From Lineus longissimus (Eukaryota > Nemertea > Pilidiophora > Heteronemertea > Lineidae), in the NCBI RefSeq assembly GCF_910592395.1, contig NC_088310.1, positions 8,999,501 through 9,063,500 of the forward strand: 64,000 bases of DNA, given 5' to 3'. Position numbers and translations under genes: made by a program. Positions 21,101 through 31,627 of this stretch are shown here, piece after piece (positions within the stretch are counted from its first letter, which is position 1; every line of letters starts with the position of its first letter). Under the pieces are notes generated by a model. The model did not search any database, was not told the origin of the DNA, and saw only the letters and a program-made list of their open reading frames with translations.

Positions 21101-21654
21101 AGCTTATGGACAAATATAATTGCCGTGAATATCTGACCGATTACTTTGAATCGGATACATGTAGCTTTCCAGATAAAGGAATCTGGAAAATTATAGTGAA
21201 CGAAGCAACATTACTGTTTGAAAATAAACGATTTGTGTTAGACTGCCAAGAAAATGGCCATCAGAGAATACTGAACATTGAAAAGTCTCTAGACTTTCCG
21301 TCTATGCTCTGGATTTGTTCAAAGAACGATCCGAACTTAGCATCAAATTATGCCTTTCTGGCAAAGTTGTGTACACTGCGTGTCGAACCAACCGAAAAAT
21401 CCTGCGAACAATGTAACAGCGTCTACACGGACCCTCAAGTTCACTTTTTTTGTCAATGCACTGCCTTTAGCAGTAACAGGGACCGGTTTTGGGACAGCAT
21501 TGAGCAAAAATGCGACGTTAATGTTAGTAGCGAACTGTGGAATATGATGGACAGTGATTTGGTCGAAACATTGCTGGGGAGGCAAACAGATAGCCTCGAT
21601 TTTGACGAAATGTCACAAGTTCTGGGTGTTACTGCCGCCACCTGGCGGCCGTGA
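18145..21654 (+). CDS. LINE ORF2: AP endonuclease and reverse transcriptase, 1169 aa
   Basis: The enzyme of target-primed reverse transcription. It starts with an exonuclease/endonuclease/phosphatase-fold AP endonuclease at about 8-255: WNARG with Asn15, CEHW with Glu42, GDFN with Asp160 and Asn162, LIDH at 218-220 and SDH at 245-247. The reverse transcriptase spans about 500-800, with SYRPITL, motif A FLDTRKAYD (Asp653), RQGGVLS, and motif C written H-A-D-D (751-754) instead of the usual F/Y-A-D-D. A C-terminal Cys/His motif, CX2CX9HX4C, starts at 1087. The frame is fully open, so the copy looks young. The substitution at motif C keeps both catalytic Asp residues. The ATG lies just after the ORF1 stop, suggesting reinitiation. 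Confidence 0.85.
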   Translation: MAIVTRNNLAIACWNARGIMYGSLYAENLIISRKLDILGICEHWLYPDSTKFLESINNAFSCHAVCSADLFSGDKVRRGKGGVALLWNKDLTPYIRTLDLESDRITGITVNLNNKRMLTIFMVYLPSTNYPDEFFIEYIDYLFQLYEFYSSLGEIVLMGDFNAKATGPRIPAPPDCRRTRALDSFLRRTGLSSIPVSSQCKGPAYTFDPFEGSNKTLIDHICINSLLLECLKTCEVVEDVDPNTSDHLAVHAILKLSTSETKDHSNEEPLVQRKRKRFKWKYCAQTDFSKIVQYRQELKRQFPDISQSYFYTSRDIDNAYQSVVSAMLVASARTIPECVFRKNIRPNWKETLKPLHQRMRDARLAWTAAGKPRDSDSTVYREYKEKKREFRAEFRRQNAKLQQEFYRELNESAEIDQTKFWKLLKANRRTPNKLPPPMRFDGTIFYSSTDITRKWAEHYETLYTPKVKPEYDAAFKRFVDTKLGEMMRESAANHDPSLDAPFTTEEVKSGIRQLKNGKAGGHDGVGNEHIKYGGHALHVKITELFNLFLKHEHIPRDAKRGVIHTLFKGHGKNRSDPNSYRPITLLPVLYKLFERLLLTRLQNWTADNNIVFPNPQQSAYQKNRSCVSTSFVMMESIYHQIEKHSKVYACFLDTRKAYDTVWIEGLLYKLFMFGINGKFWRVTKNCYAEIESCVTENEFSSPWFALKQGVRQGGVLSTWLYLLFINALIDELDDTRDGLNIDNINCSSPCHADDLTLLSLAKCGLDRMMSCSFRYSVKWRYDYNAEKCCVIVLGETAAQWKRTKNERKWALGNQSVNEKSSHVHLGILVDKYLKSTQRTIEAAQKLKNTLMSIIGPNQQPSGFSPIISHNLYRTICLPRALYGAEIWCQEIALSELLILERAHRYCLKRMQGFNRLTSTTVCQAMIGSPTLQCYLDRRCLQFFRQLAKMSENSLPLKVLKCRYANMVERAGKDSNKSLGYVPNLVKLMDKYNCREYLTDYFESDTCSFPDKGIWKIIVNEATLLFENKRFVLDCQENGHQRILNIEKSLDFPSMLWICSKNDPNLASNYAFLAKLCTLRVEPTEKSCEQCNSVYTDPQVHFFCQCTAFSSNRDRFWDSIEQKCDVNVSSELWNMMDSDLVETLLGRQTDSLDFDEMSQVLGVTAATWRP

Positions 21655-22226
21655 GAAAATGTTTAAGGCGAAATAGTTCAGAGACACCTTTACTTTAATT
21701 TCTTGATTTGTCTCGTGCAATTTTGATTTGTTGCTTGTTGTAAATAACTATACATTACTGTTGTTCTGTAATCTTCTAACAAGGAGGAAATAAAGAAATA
21801 TATATACAGCTGTATTAATACAAGATTATCAGACAGGGCCTAGGACAGGGGCCTAGTAACCAGCTGCTAATCAGGAAGATCATAAAAGGGGGTCAAACAG
21901 CTTAAGAGATAAAGATTATGAAATAATGAAAAGGAGCAATTAAGAAGGAAGGTGTTGAAACTTATAACGGTTAACGATCCTGGGTGTCTGGGTTCACCAG
22001 GGCTAGAGAGAAACACAGAAATAATAATTACAGATATAGTAAGCAATTCCTAATATTGTCACACTCTTCTTGTTACGCTTGTTTGGTAACTCGTGAATAT
22101 CCATCTACATTAGTTATTCAAAATATTGGTGCATACAAGTACATGTACATGAAAGTATTTTCTTATAAGATAAGACATATAGATTTGCGGTAACTTCTTT
22201 GTAAATTTCTGCTATACATAAGCATC
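21655..22226. other. LINE 3'UTR with poly(A) signal, then array spacer
   Basis: The LINE 3' region has an AATAAA hexamer at 21789-21794, followed by an A/T-rich stretch. Positions 21810-22055 carry sequence with no match elsewhere in the window and may be LINE tail or a small extra insertion. Array spacer resumes near 22055 and runs to the inverted-repeat element at 22227. No gene is seen. Confidence 0.5.
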
Positions 22227-23525
22227 GCTGAAAGGGTGGATGTCGTCCTGGGTGCCGACAAATGGTACCCAGGTTCGAGATCGACTGGACAATAAGCACC
22301 CTGGGTGCCATTACACTAGACAAATAGCACCAAGCTTCTTCTTCTACACTTTTTCTATACGTACAACCGAGGTTGGCCCCACGCTCACGGAGGTCACGTG
22401 TCACGATAACCATCATTTGGCAAGATGGCGACCGTCCCTGTTTCCAACCGCGCTCTAAAAAAAACATTTCTTTCATCTCTTTTTTCATTCTCTGAATATA
22501 TCCCTCCTACATATCTTTTCTGAATAAATCATCCGAAATGTGCCTTCAAAGGCCTATAGGCCTAAGGTCTCACTAGCCAGTGCAATGGCCGGGCCTACCT
22601 GGCTCCACAAATGGCGCGACGTCATTTCATGCATACCCCTGTTCAAGTGGCTGTCGACCTTGCAGTATATCACTCTCACACATAAACCTATACATTTCTG
22701 AATAGCTTGTCGCTTCTAAAATACATCTGGCCAGCTTTCATTGTTATCAAGTAATTCAGTCATGAGAACATGGGGGCAGCACAATACATGAGACACCCTG
22801 TACATCGATGAAAATTTTGAAAATTTCACCTTGCCGCCTTACAACTTGACGATTAACATGGATGGTGAAATAATATTTTTATAAACTTCTACTTATCACC
22901 TTGAGAAAGCAAAATAATAACAATTTTAAATTTTGATACCAAAATAGGGTGTCGTTGCGGCTTTTCTTTGAGCATTTTGACCGCGAAGTCTCACCTTGAG
23001 AACATGTGCACTCTGACAGGAACCAGTTCATGTCAACATCCGATTGAGCTATACATAGCATGCGAGGCCTGGTCACTGCGGACGTGCACAGAAGAAGCTG
23101 ATATTTTCCTCAAATAATCGTCAGAGCTACCTCTTCACAAAATACCCAGGACACCGACATTTGAACATGCAGCAATAGCGATATGATAGGCTTATCTGTA
23201 TCCATGGTAATCGCCTGAGATTGAAGAACTTTTTTTTTAAGGGGGACCAATGTTGACCTGATCACCACTGGCTAGTGAGACCTAAACGCGTTTTTTTTTC
23301 TGTTTATCTGTTCTTTTTATTTCGCGCACTGCTAATGCCGCAAGTACCACGGCGCGAGATAAAACGAGATTGCAAGAAACGTCCCCGTCCCTAAGATCCG
23401 TAAACCAGGGAAAAATAAGCTGGGTGCTGTTTGTCTAGTGTATGGCACCCAGGGTGCTTAGTGTCCAGTCGATCTCGAACCTGGGTACCATTTGTCGGCA
23501 CCAAGACGACATCCACCCTTTCAGC
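22227..23525. mobile_element. DNA-transposon-like element with ~109-bp terminal inverted repeats
   Basis: The left arm at 22227-22336 and the right arm at 23417-23525 are near-perfect reverse complements over about 109 bases, starting GCTGAAAGGGTGGATGTCGT. The differences I see are single bases and small indels. AGCATC occurs on both sides of the element, and uninterrupted units read GAGCATCCATCAG. There is no transposase frame, so it is a non-autonomous element. Its middle is itself interrupted by a second element at 22566-23282. The superfamily is not clear from the ends. Confidence 0.8.
22566..23282. mobile_element. Nested MITE with 17-bp TIR and TAA target duplication (Harbinger-like)
   Basis: GGTCTCACTAGCCAGTG at 22566-22582 is exactly complementary to 23266-23282, and TAA directly abuts both ends (22563-22565 and 23283-23285). 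A 3-bp TAA/TTA duplication is characteristic of PIF/Harbinger elements. The 717-bp body is non-coding. It sits inside the larger inverted-repeat element, so it inserted later. Confidence 0.75.
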
Positions 23526-23724
23526 ATCAGCATCCATCAGAGGATTTCGACATATGCAGGCTGATGCCCTCATTTTTATACGTTAACGTTTATATCATAA
23601 CAGATAACCAAATCATATTATTGGTTCTCAGATTGGTATTTTGTTTTGACATTAATTTATCAAAATGAGGAAAAGCCTACTTCAACGTCTCTATTAATGT
23701 TGGCAACTCTTCATTTCGAAATAT
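23526..23724. repeat. 3' flank of receptor G5
   Basis: Receptor-proximal spacer, closely similar to 2580-2738 and 6270-6478. No gene is seen. Confidence 0.5.
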
Positions 23725-24747
23725 CTAACTCGCCATGTTTGCAATGTTCCCGCGTTCTTCATCATCTGATTTGCATCCGCGGAATAAACTTTTGACGTCA
23801 TCCCTAAAGTACTTCAATGTACATAAGTAGATGATGAAATTGACTGCATAATTAAAAACGATGAAGTTAGAGATTGCGATTGACAATTCGAGGAGGTATA
23901 TGGGGGCTCCTCTGGTCAAATCAATCCAGTAGAATATAACAAACGGGGCCATTGAAAGGATATATATCAAAGAGACAATGAGCAGATTTTTCACCAGTTT
24001 TCTCTGCAGTATTTCAGTCTTAGAGTCTTTAGTAAAGTATTCGATATTGCTTGTTCGAAAAAATCCAACAACAATCAGAGAGTTGATGATGAAGACGATG
24101 CAGACAGGAGCAACCATATTGGTGTTTAGTAGCCAGACACCAAAAGACTCAAATATCCAGGTTTGGAGAATGCCCTGCTCTTTTAAACATAACCGCCGGG
24201 TAACACCTTGGATTTGTACCGCGGACGACACATAAGTCAAAAACGCTGGACAGTAAAACGTAAAAGAGATTAATAGAAGGACAACGAGAATGATATTCCG
24301 CCGTCGACTGGTGAAGAGGCTTGCCACCTTCAGAGGATACCAAACCGCTACACAGCGTTCTATACTGTAAGCAATGATGATGTACGCCGACATAAACACA
24401 AAACAATTCCAGACGAAGATTCGGAGCTGACAACCAATATCTGTGGCGCCAGACGCGATGTTGATTTCTCCGTTTGTGACGTAAAATAAACCATTATGAA
24501 GCCAGGTCTGGAAACTCATGACCAGGTTCCCGGTATCTGACACAGCCAACGACACTAGGTACACGCTTGCAGCCGTGTTCCTCCTTCTTTGCCTAACGAA
24601 AATAATAATGGAGAACATGTTGCCGACGAACCCAAAGATTATGACCACCAACATCAAGTAAGCCCCAAAAAACTTGTTGAGGAGTCCCAGAAACGATGGT
24701 GCGCTCGCCGACCCCTCAACTTCGGTCGAGGTTGGAAAAAGGTTCAT
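23725..24747 (-). CDS. G5: rhodopsin-class GPCR, tandem-array member, 340 aa
   Basis: Intact left-subfamily receptor, most like G2 and G1 (N terminus MNLFPTSTEVEG, C terminus ending GNIANMAS). The core residues described for G1 are present: Asp71, Cys106, E-R-C at 130-132 and N-F-I-I-Y in TM7. Differences are concentrated in loop 3 (GFFRTSNIEYFTKDSK) and the extracellular end of TM6-TM7 (LTRGAPIYLLELSI), where the otherwise conserved LREW is LLEL. The basic motif after TM7 reads RGCKSDDEE, with a Cys swapped in. A 5'UTR intron is predicted at 24761-24919, with acceptor TTGCAG. Confidence 0.88.
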   Translation of the reverse strand: MNLFPTSTEVEGSASAPSFLGLLNKFFGAYLMLVVIIFGFVGNMFSIIIFVRQRRRNTAASVYLVSLAVSDTGNLVMSFQTWLHNGLFYVTNGEINIASGATDIGCQLRIFVWNCFVFMSAYIIIAYSIERCVAVWYPLKVASLFTSRRRNIILVVLLLISFTFYCPAFLTYVSSAVQIQGVTRRLCLKEQGILQTWIFESFGVWLLNTNMVAPVCIVFIINSLIVVGFFRTSNIEYFTKDSKTEILQRKLVKNLLIVSLIYILSMAPFVIFYWIDLTRGAPIYLLELSIAISNFIVFNYAVNFIIYLCTLKYFRDDVKSLFRGCKSDDEERGNIANMAS

Positions 24748-27335
24748 CGTACTTTTGCTGCTGCAACTAAATCATTTGCGAAGTTTTGGACCAGGTTTAT
24801 ATTTATCTTTAGGCTTTTGATATATGAAAACTATGTCTATGTAACACGAGTCTCAAAAGTATTTTTCTGATAACAGATCACTACCCTTTGCAAGTTTCAG
24901 TTTTCTCCAACGTACCTACCTGCCGAATTATTTACTTGTTCTTAATTTGTCATAAAACTCAAAGCTCTAATACTTGAATTGGTAAAAACGTGATATGTGC
25001 TTTTTAACAAATACTCTTGTGTGTTTTACTTCAAAAATCTAAAGGTCGACAGATGCCAAGGACAACAAGACTTCCTCCTCTTGACGAACAAAATAATCGG
25101 CCTCAGTGAGATACAAGGAAAAGATAGATTCTGAAGTACATACAGTTTTCAAAGGATAGAACGGTGCTCCTCATGACGGAGACGAAAACACACGCACTCA
25201 TCCTGGACACTGCATATAAAGAACCCACTCAACACGGCCCGAGCGAACTCTGATCCAATACGTTCTTTCAATTTGAACTTTAACTGGGCGAGCCTACTCC
25301 ATATTATCACCTTGCTCTAACATTCGTTTCCAGTGATCGGGCAAATGGGTTCTGCCTTATATTGGGTCATCTGTATGTACCTGTAGTGCTGATGCAATGA
25401 ACTACATGCACAACTAGGACTCCCCTGTCAGGCAAATGGATGTGTCTCTCTGGTGTTACGCCTGAGCTTGGTTATGGAAGCGAAAGGTGGTTGCCAGGTG
25501 TCGAAGAAGTTGTTCGCATTGCTTTACGTTGGGAGAAACACAGAAGGGTCTTAGGTGTCCACATACGAAAAGGTCTTAGATACAAGTTTGCCTGACTGCA
25601 CAATTATCGTGACGGTAGAAGCTGAATCGTCCGTTTGTCTTCCTAGCTTTCGGCTTCTTTAGAATCAGTGTCTGGCAAGTTGCCGATTAAGATGGAATAC
25701 GTTGTTTACAATGTGGCTTTGGGATTCCTCAATGCAGTCCCCTATATGACGTGAGTGTACCAACCACTCATAAGTCATGAAGCCACTCGTTTTAGACCCG
25801 TCTACTCAACACCTCCACCAACGCGTTTCTTGACTTCCATATTTTATATTTTTGATGAGTCGCAAAATCGGGCAGTATTTGTAATTCTCTCACTCGAATC
25901 TCCTGAAATGAAATGGGCAATGAGACGCCGTGGTCTTTCAACAAGTTGCGATGCAATGCTTCGAAAATCAAGTTTCAATTGTAAACCAATGCTAGCGTTT
26001 GTCTTTTTCTTTATTAAGTTGCATGAACCAATATAATAAAGACTCAGTGAAAACCTAACTTCCATGATCGATATTACTTCGCGTTATCGGCGGTGTAATT
26101 CGAAACTATCGAAACGACCCGGGAACACAAAATCTGCTGCTATGATATGAAAAGTGTGGGATTTCATCGTCTAGCCGTTGGAATGAAGTGCATAATTTAA
26201 TTCGTGTATACGTTTTATTGTGTAAGATGGGCAGATGTGCGATTCAAATTCTATACATTTTGAAAATGTTAGGAATAAAAGGTTAAGGAAAAGGATGATA
26301 CCATTGCGAGACTTCGTTGGTTCTTCTGTCAAAATGGGTATATGATGACAGAAAGAAATATCAAGGGTATTTCAATGATAAAATACACCGACCTGGCGTT
26401 ACCGTCCGACATGACAAAAAGCAGAATGCACCCATGCGTTTTCTGCGTATGCACACGAGCCAACTAAATAATCTGTTCCATGATGCAAGCAAATGGACGC
26501 CATTTACAATGATAAATGTATATTGCTAATAGGTTATATAATTACGTAATCGGTAAAAATTCATTAAAATATATGGTAAAGTCGATACATATCTGATCGC
26601 AACGTTTTAAAAAAATACTATTTCTGTCTTTGATCGAGTAGACGCATAAAGTACAAAACCTGCGCTTATCGAATCCATGAGACTTTACGGAAGGCTTTAA
26701 TATTCAATTATTGCTTCTAATTTTTGAAAAGTCGCTTAAGAATATCGATATTCGTCGGCTTCACTCCAACATTAGAATGGTTTGGTATCGATGATGGAAA
26801 CCCCACCCTCCTGTGAACTGAGGTTCTCCTGTGGGCGCCTGTCAACCGTATGGGTTTGCATGCACAACAAGCTGGCTCCGTCTCTTTGCACCTGTTGTAC
26901 TCAGAGCATGGCGCCGTTATCATCTTATTATGCATGCAGACTTATCGCTGTCTTCTTAGGAGACGTGATCACCGAATTTGTCAACCAAGCAGACTGGCAA
27001 CTATTTCAAACGAACACTCGGCCATATTTCTTCTTGTTACGCTTGTTTGCTAACGTGTGGATATCCATCTACATTAGTCACTCAAAATATTGGTGCACAA
27101 CAGTACATGTACACGAAAGTATTTTCTTCTAAGGTAAAACACCTAGATTTGCGGTAATTTCCTTGTAACTTTTTGCTATACATGAGCATCCATCAGAGGA
27201 TATCGACATATGCAGGCTGGTGCCCTCATTTTTATACGTTAAAGTTTATATCATAATACATAATATAGTCATATCATTGTTGGTTCTCAAATTGGTTTTT
27301 TGTTTTGACATTAATTTATCAAAATGAGGAAAAGC
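24748..27335. repeat. Spacer between G5 and G6
   Basis: Contains the predicted G5 intron and upstream module (to about 25260), the standard blocks, and from about 25690 to 26950 a stretch very like 169-1430, including the conserved inverted repeat near 26850-26940. From about 26950 it runs into the G6 3' flank. Short frames at 25755-26036 and 26782-27132 recur in other units at varying lengths. No gene is supported. Confidence 0.6.
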
Positions 27336-28406
27336 CTACTTCAACGCTTCTATTAATGTTGGCAATTCTTCATTAAGGAATATCTCACTCGCCATGTTTG
27401 CAATGTTCCCGCGTTCTTCATCTGATTTGCGTCCGCAGAATAAACTTTTGACGTCATCCCTAAAGTACTTCAATGTACATAAGTAGATGATGAAATTTAC
27501 TGCATAATTAAAAACGATGAAGTTAGAGACTGCGATGGACCATTCGCGGAGGGATAGGGGGAACCTGAAATAAAATAAACCCAGAAGACTTTTACAAACG
27601 GGGCCGTTGAAAGGAAATATATCAAAGAAACGAAGAGCAGATTTTTCACCAGTTTTCTTTGTAGTATTTCAGTCTTGGAGTCTTTAACAAAGAGCATATT
27701 ATTGCTTGTTTGAAAAAATCGAGCAACAATCAGGGTGTTAATGATGACGACGATGCAGACAGGCGCAACCATATTGGTGTTTAGTAGCCAGATACCAAAA
27801 AGACTCAAATATCCAGGTTGGGAAAATGCCCTGCTCTTTTGAACATAACCGCCGGGTAATGCCTTGGATTTGTACCGTGGATGACACATAAGTCAAAAAC
27901 GCTGGACAGTAGACCGTTACCGAGATTAAGAGAAGGATAACGAGACTTATATTTCGCCGTCAACTGGTGAAGAGGCTTGCCACCTTTAGAGGATACCAAA
28001 CCGCTTCACAGCGCTCTATACTGTAAGCGATGATGATGATGTACGCCAACATAAACACAAAACAATTCCAAACGAAGATTCGGAGTTGACAACCAATATC
28101 TGTGGCGCCAGACGCGATGTTGATATCTCCGTTTATGACGTAAAATAAACCATTATGAAGCCAGGTCTGAAAACTCATCACCAGGTTCCCGGTATCTGCC
28201 ATAGCCAACGACACTAGGTACACGCTTGCTGCCGTGTTCCTCCTTCTCTGCTATACGAAGATAATAATGGAGAGCATGTTGCCAACGAACCAAAAGATTA
28301 TCACCACCAGCATTAGGTAGGCCCCAAAGAACTTGTTGAGAAGTCCCAGAAATGACGGTGTGTTTTCTGACACCTCGACTTCGGTCGTGGTTTGAAAAAG
28401 GTCCAT
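27336..28406 (-). pseudogene. G6: GPCR pseudogene of the array
   Basis: A full-length receptor relic from ATG (28404-28406) to the position of the extended stop used by G1. Lesions that I can place include a TAG codon at 28251-28253 just after TM1, a TGA at 27960-27962 in ICL2 (Arg to stop by one base change), and a frameshift near 27795-27800 in an A-run, with further length changes near 27550-27585 in the TM6-TM7 loop. The ERC motif region and TM7 are still recognisable. The N terminus is already of the right-hand type (TTTEVS), so it may be transitional between subfamilies. Confidence 0.85.
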
Positions 28407-31400
28407 CGCTCTATTGCCGCTGTTACTAAATTATTTGTTGAGCTCTTGGACTAGGTTTATATTCATATTGTGGCCTTTAAAACATGAGAAGTTTGAGTAT
28501 GTAACACGCGTCTCAAAAGCATTTTCTGAAATCTCCTCACTACTCTTTTCAAGTTTCAAGTTTCGTCAACGCACCAACCAGCTCGATTCCTTTACTTATT
28601 CTGAGTCTGTCGTAAAAAACTTAAGTGTCTCCAATAATTGAATTGGGAAAACGTGATGCCCGCTTTTTAATAAATACTCGATCTTTTGTGTTATAATTTA
28701 CAAACCTACATCTCCAAGGATTCCCAGAACAAAAAAATACTGCCTCGTTTTGACGAAGAAGTAACCGACATCAGTGAGAGATAAACAAAACGCAGATTTA
28801 AAAAAACAAACAGTGTTCGGAGGGAATGAGAATCAACCAAAAGATCGTTTTGCAGTCTTCGGCGTCCACATACGAAAGAGAAGTAGACCACGTTTGACTG
28901 ATTGCACAATTATCGTAACGGAACACGCCGAAACATCCGTTTGTCTCCCATGCTGTCAGTTTCGTGAGAATCACTGTTTGGAAAGTGCTTATTATGATCG
29001 ACTACGTTGCTTACAATGAGGCTTTGCGATTCCTCGATGCAGTTTCCTATAATGACGAGAGTGTCCGAACCAATCATAAGTGATGAAGACACTTATTTTA
29101 GACCCTTCAACTAACACTTCTACCAACGCGTTTCTTGATTTCGATATACACGTACTTGTGATCAGTCTCACACTCGGGCGGTACTCTAACTCGAACCTCC
29201 TTAAATGAAAAAGGCAAAATACGCCGTGATATTTTAACAAGTTTACAGCGCGATGCTTTGAGACTAAAGTTTCAATGGTAAATCAATGTCAGCTTTTGTC
29301 TTTTTCTTCAACGTTAAATGAACCAATAGACCCAGGCAAAAGATTCAACCAAAGCCTCATTTCCATGATCCATATTACTTCGCGTGATTAGCAGTGTAAT
29401 TCGAAACTATCGAAACGACGCAGGAGCAAAAAATTCAAAAGTGTGTGGGATTTTATCGTGTAGCTGTTGGAATGATATTTCAATCCTTAGTATGTATTTT
29501 TTATTGTGTTAGATGAGTAGATGCATAATTCTTTTTTCATGTATTTTGAAAATCTTTAAGTACATGTATAAAAGGTTAAGGAAAACGATGACGTACGCCA
29601 TGGATGACGTCACCGTCGGAAAAGCTACGTCACTGACCACGTATATTGAATAACGAGCACCAATTATTATCGTGTTCGTTCTTCAATTCGCTTGTGGCAT
29701 TCTTCGATCAGGTGGTTATAGTGATTAATGTCAGTCCGGCAAACATTCTGAATGCTATTTTGCCTCTGTAGCTTTCACGCTGAATAAATGTCCTTTAATC
29801 GTTGACTTCTTCTTAAGCACCGTTTCCGCCATTTTGGGCCACGACTACTGCTTTTATGATTGCATGATATAAACAAATCCTCAAAAACTTGACTTAAAGC
29901 TCCGCATTAAATCAAGTTTGATCAAAATTGAAGCACCCAGTCCAGAGGTATAGCAAAATAACTGTTTTGTTTACATGTTATGTAACAGCCTTGGTTAGGT
30001 TTCTAAGTGAAGTCGGGCGGCAGGTTTACTGACACAGATCAGGCCGATGTTGGATTTCTTACTATAAATAGTATAAATTTGTCTGTAATACTTTACCTTA
30101 TTATAAGGTATATCGAAGCTTTGAATTAGAAATACATTATGATAGTTAAAGTATTGTATAAATTGATGCCTTTTATGCAATTTTCTGTAAAAAGAATCGA
30201 ATTTGAAATATTTAATTAAGTTCTATAAATTTGCCTAAATTGTCTATAAAACCTAAATTGGACCATATTTGTGGGGGGGGGGGTCTATGTTGTTTTTGGC
30301 ATTGATTTTGTTTTCCCACTTCATGTATTTGCTCAAATAACACTTTCTAGATGTGAGATTTGGCTTATAAGTTCAAAGTATGCTTTCATACTTGAACATG
30401 GAAAATGCCAATGAAAAACAGACTTCATTATATCAATTTTAGGAGCATTAATTGATATTTGTCCTCCCAAGTAGGGCAATAGCCTGATCTACATCACAGC
30501 TTTTGGTGAATCCGCCGCCTGGCTCTAACAAGCCAGTTGATAGCCTGATTAGGAAATCTAGTTGTCAAACACATAAATGGCTATATCTCCAAAATGAATG
30601 GAGCAAATTGCATGGGGTTTTCTCTATTGTATAAATTGTTAGGTGCACTTTCGAAATCATCTTGCAGCAGGAAATGGCAAAATACCTGGAAAATGGCATT
30701 TAAGTTGGTGATTCTAAAAGACTGGACCTTAACACATATTTGGATGGTAGTTTCATACTTAGAGTCTTCATCTTAAATAAACTGCCACTTGCACATCATT
30801 TAACGCCGTTCTTAAATGTCGGCGATTCCACCACGTTTGTGTTTTTCAGTCCCTGGATGTTGTTAAGTCGGAGGATATTCGCCTTATGAAATTTATATTA
30901 CCTCTGTTAAATAAAATGCGCCAATTTTAGCTACTTTAGGTTGCGCCCCTCTACGGATCCACCACTTGCGAAACTTAAGAAATGTTGGGTCTTTTGGGGT
31001 GAGTGCGGTATTCGTATCATATATGCATCACCAAGATTTTGCACAGCTCCCGGACTGTATGCTGACAAAAGGAAACATTAAGGGTATTCAATGATAATAA
31101 AATACACCGATTTAAGGTTACTGTCCCATCGTAAAAGCAGAATGCACACAATTACGCGTTCACGAAGGCGTTTTGTGGTAGGGTGCGAAAACATACTTAC
31201 TACCAGTATATCCGATTAACGTGCAACTATTTTTGAGGGAACTTTTTCATTACGGGACGTGATCCCCGAATTAATCAACCAAGCAGACTGGCAACCACTT
31301 CAAACGAACATTCTGCCATATCTCTTCTTGTAACGCTTGTTTGGTGACTCGTGGACTTCCATCTACATCAGCCATGCAAAACCGTGGTGCTCACTGGTAC

Positions 31401-31627
31401 ATGTTCTTATAAGATATAAAAGACACCAAATTTGTGGTAACTTCTTTGTAAGTTTAACTATACATAAGCTGCCATTAGAGGATTTTCTTATAAATGCCTA
31501 TATCTTAATGTATGGTCTAATCATATCGTCAATTGTCAGTTTGGTATTTCGTTTTGATTACTTCGTCACGTCTGTGAATGTCGTCGATTTTTCATTTTGA
31601 AATATCTAATTCTCCATGGTTACAGAA
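28407..31627. repeat. Long spacer between G6 and G7 with a unique insert
   Basis: Positions 28407-29640 are a diverged upstream module and spacer. From about 29650 to 31060 most of the sequence has no copy elsewhere in the window except the 30700-30870 module, which is shared with 8870-9050. It contains an 11-G run at 30273-30283. The standard array sequence resumes at about 31065 and leads to the G7 3' flank. Frames at 29995-30180 and 30594-30776 look random. No gene is supported. Confidence 0.5.

Larger units (their letters stand above)
15698..22058 (+). mobile_element. LINE (non-LTR retrotransposon) with intact ORF1 and ORF2
   Basis: About 6.4 kb that interrupts array spacer sequence: the left flank ends CAAACGAGCACTC and the right flank resumes CACTCTTCTTGTTACGC at about 22055. 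The uninterrupted version reads ...CACTCGGCCATATTTCTTC... near 27015. A CACTC direct repeat flanks the insert, and about 10 bases of target appear to be lost. It contains ORF1, ORF2, an AATAAA signal at 21789-21794 and a short A-rich tail. The left limit of the LINE proper may be nearer 15960, where a hairpin and a YY1-like pair begin. It has the layout of APE-type LINEs; the clade is not resolved. Confidence 0.8.

Noticed and set aside
29995-30180. 61-codon minus-strand frame in the unique G6-G7 spacer, and 30594-30776
   Set aside because: A/T-rich, no recognisable domain and no copies elsewhere; expected by chance.
30273-30283. 11-G run, and C-runs near 9253 and 9357
   Set aside because: Simple homopolymers; noted only as part of their host segments.
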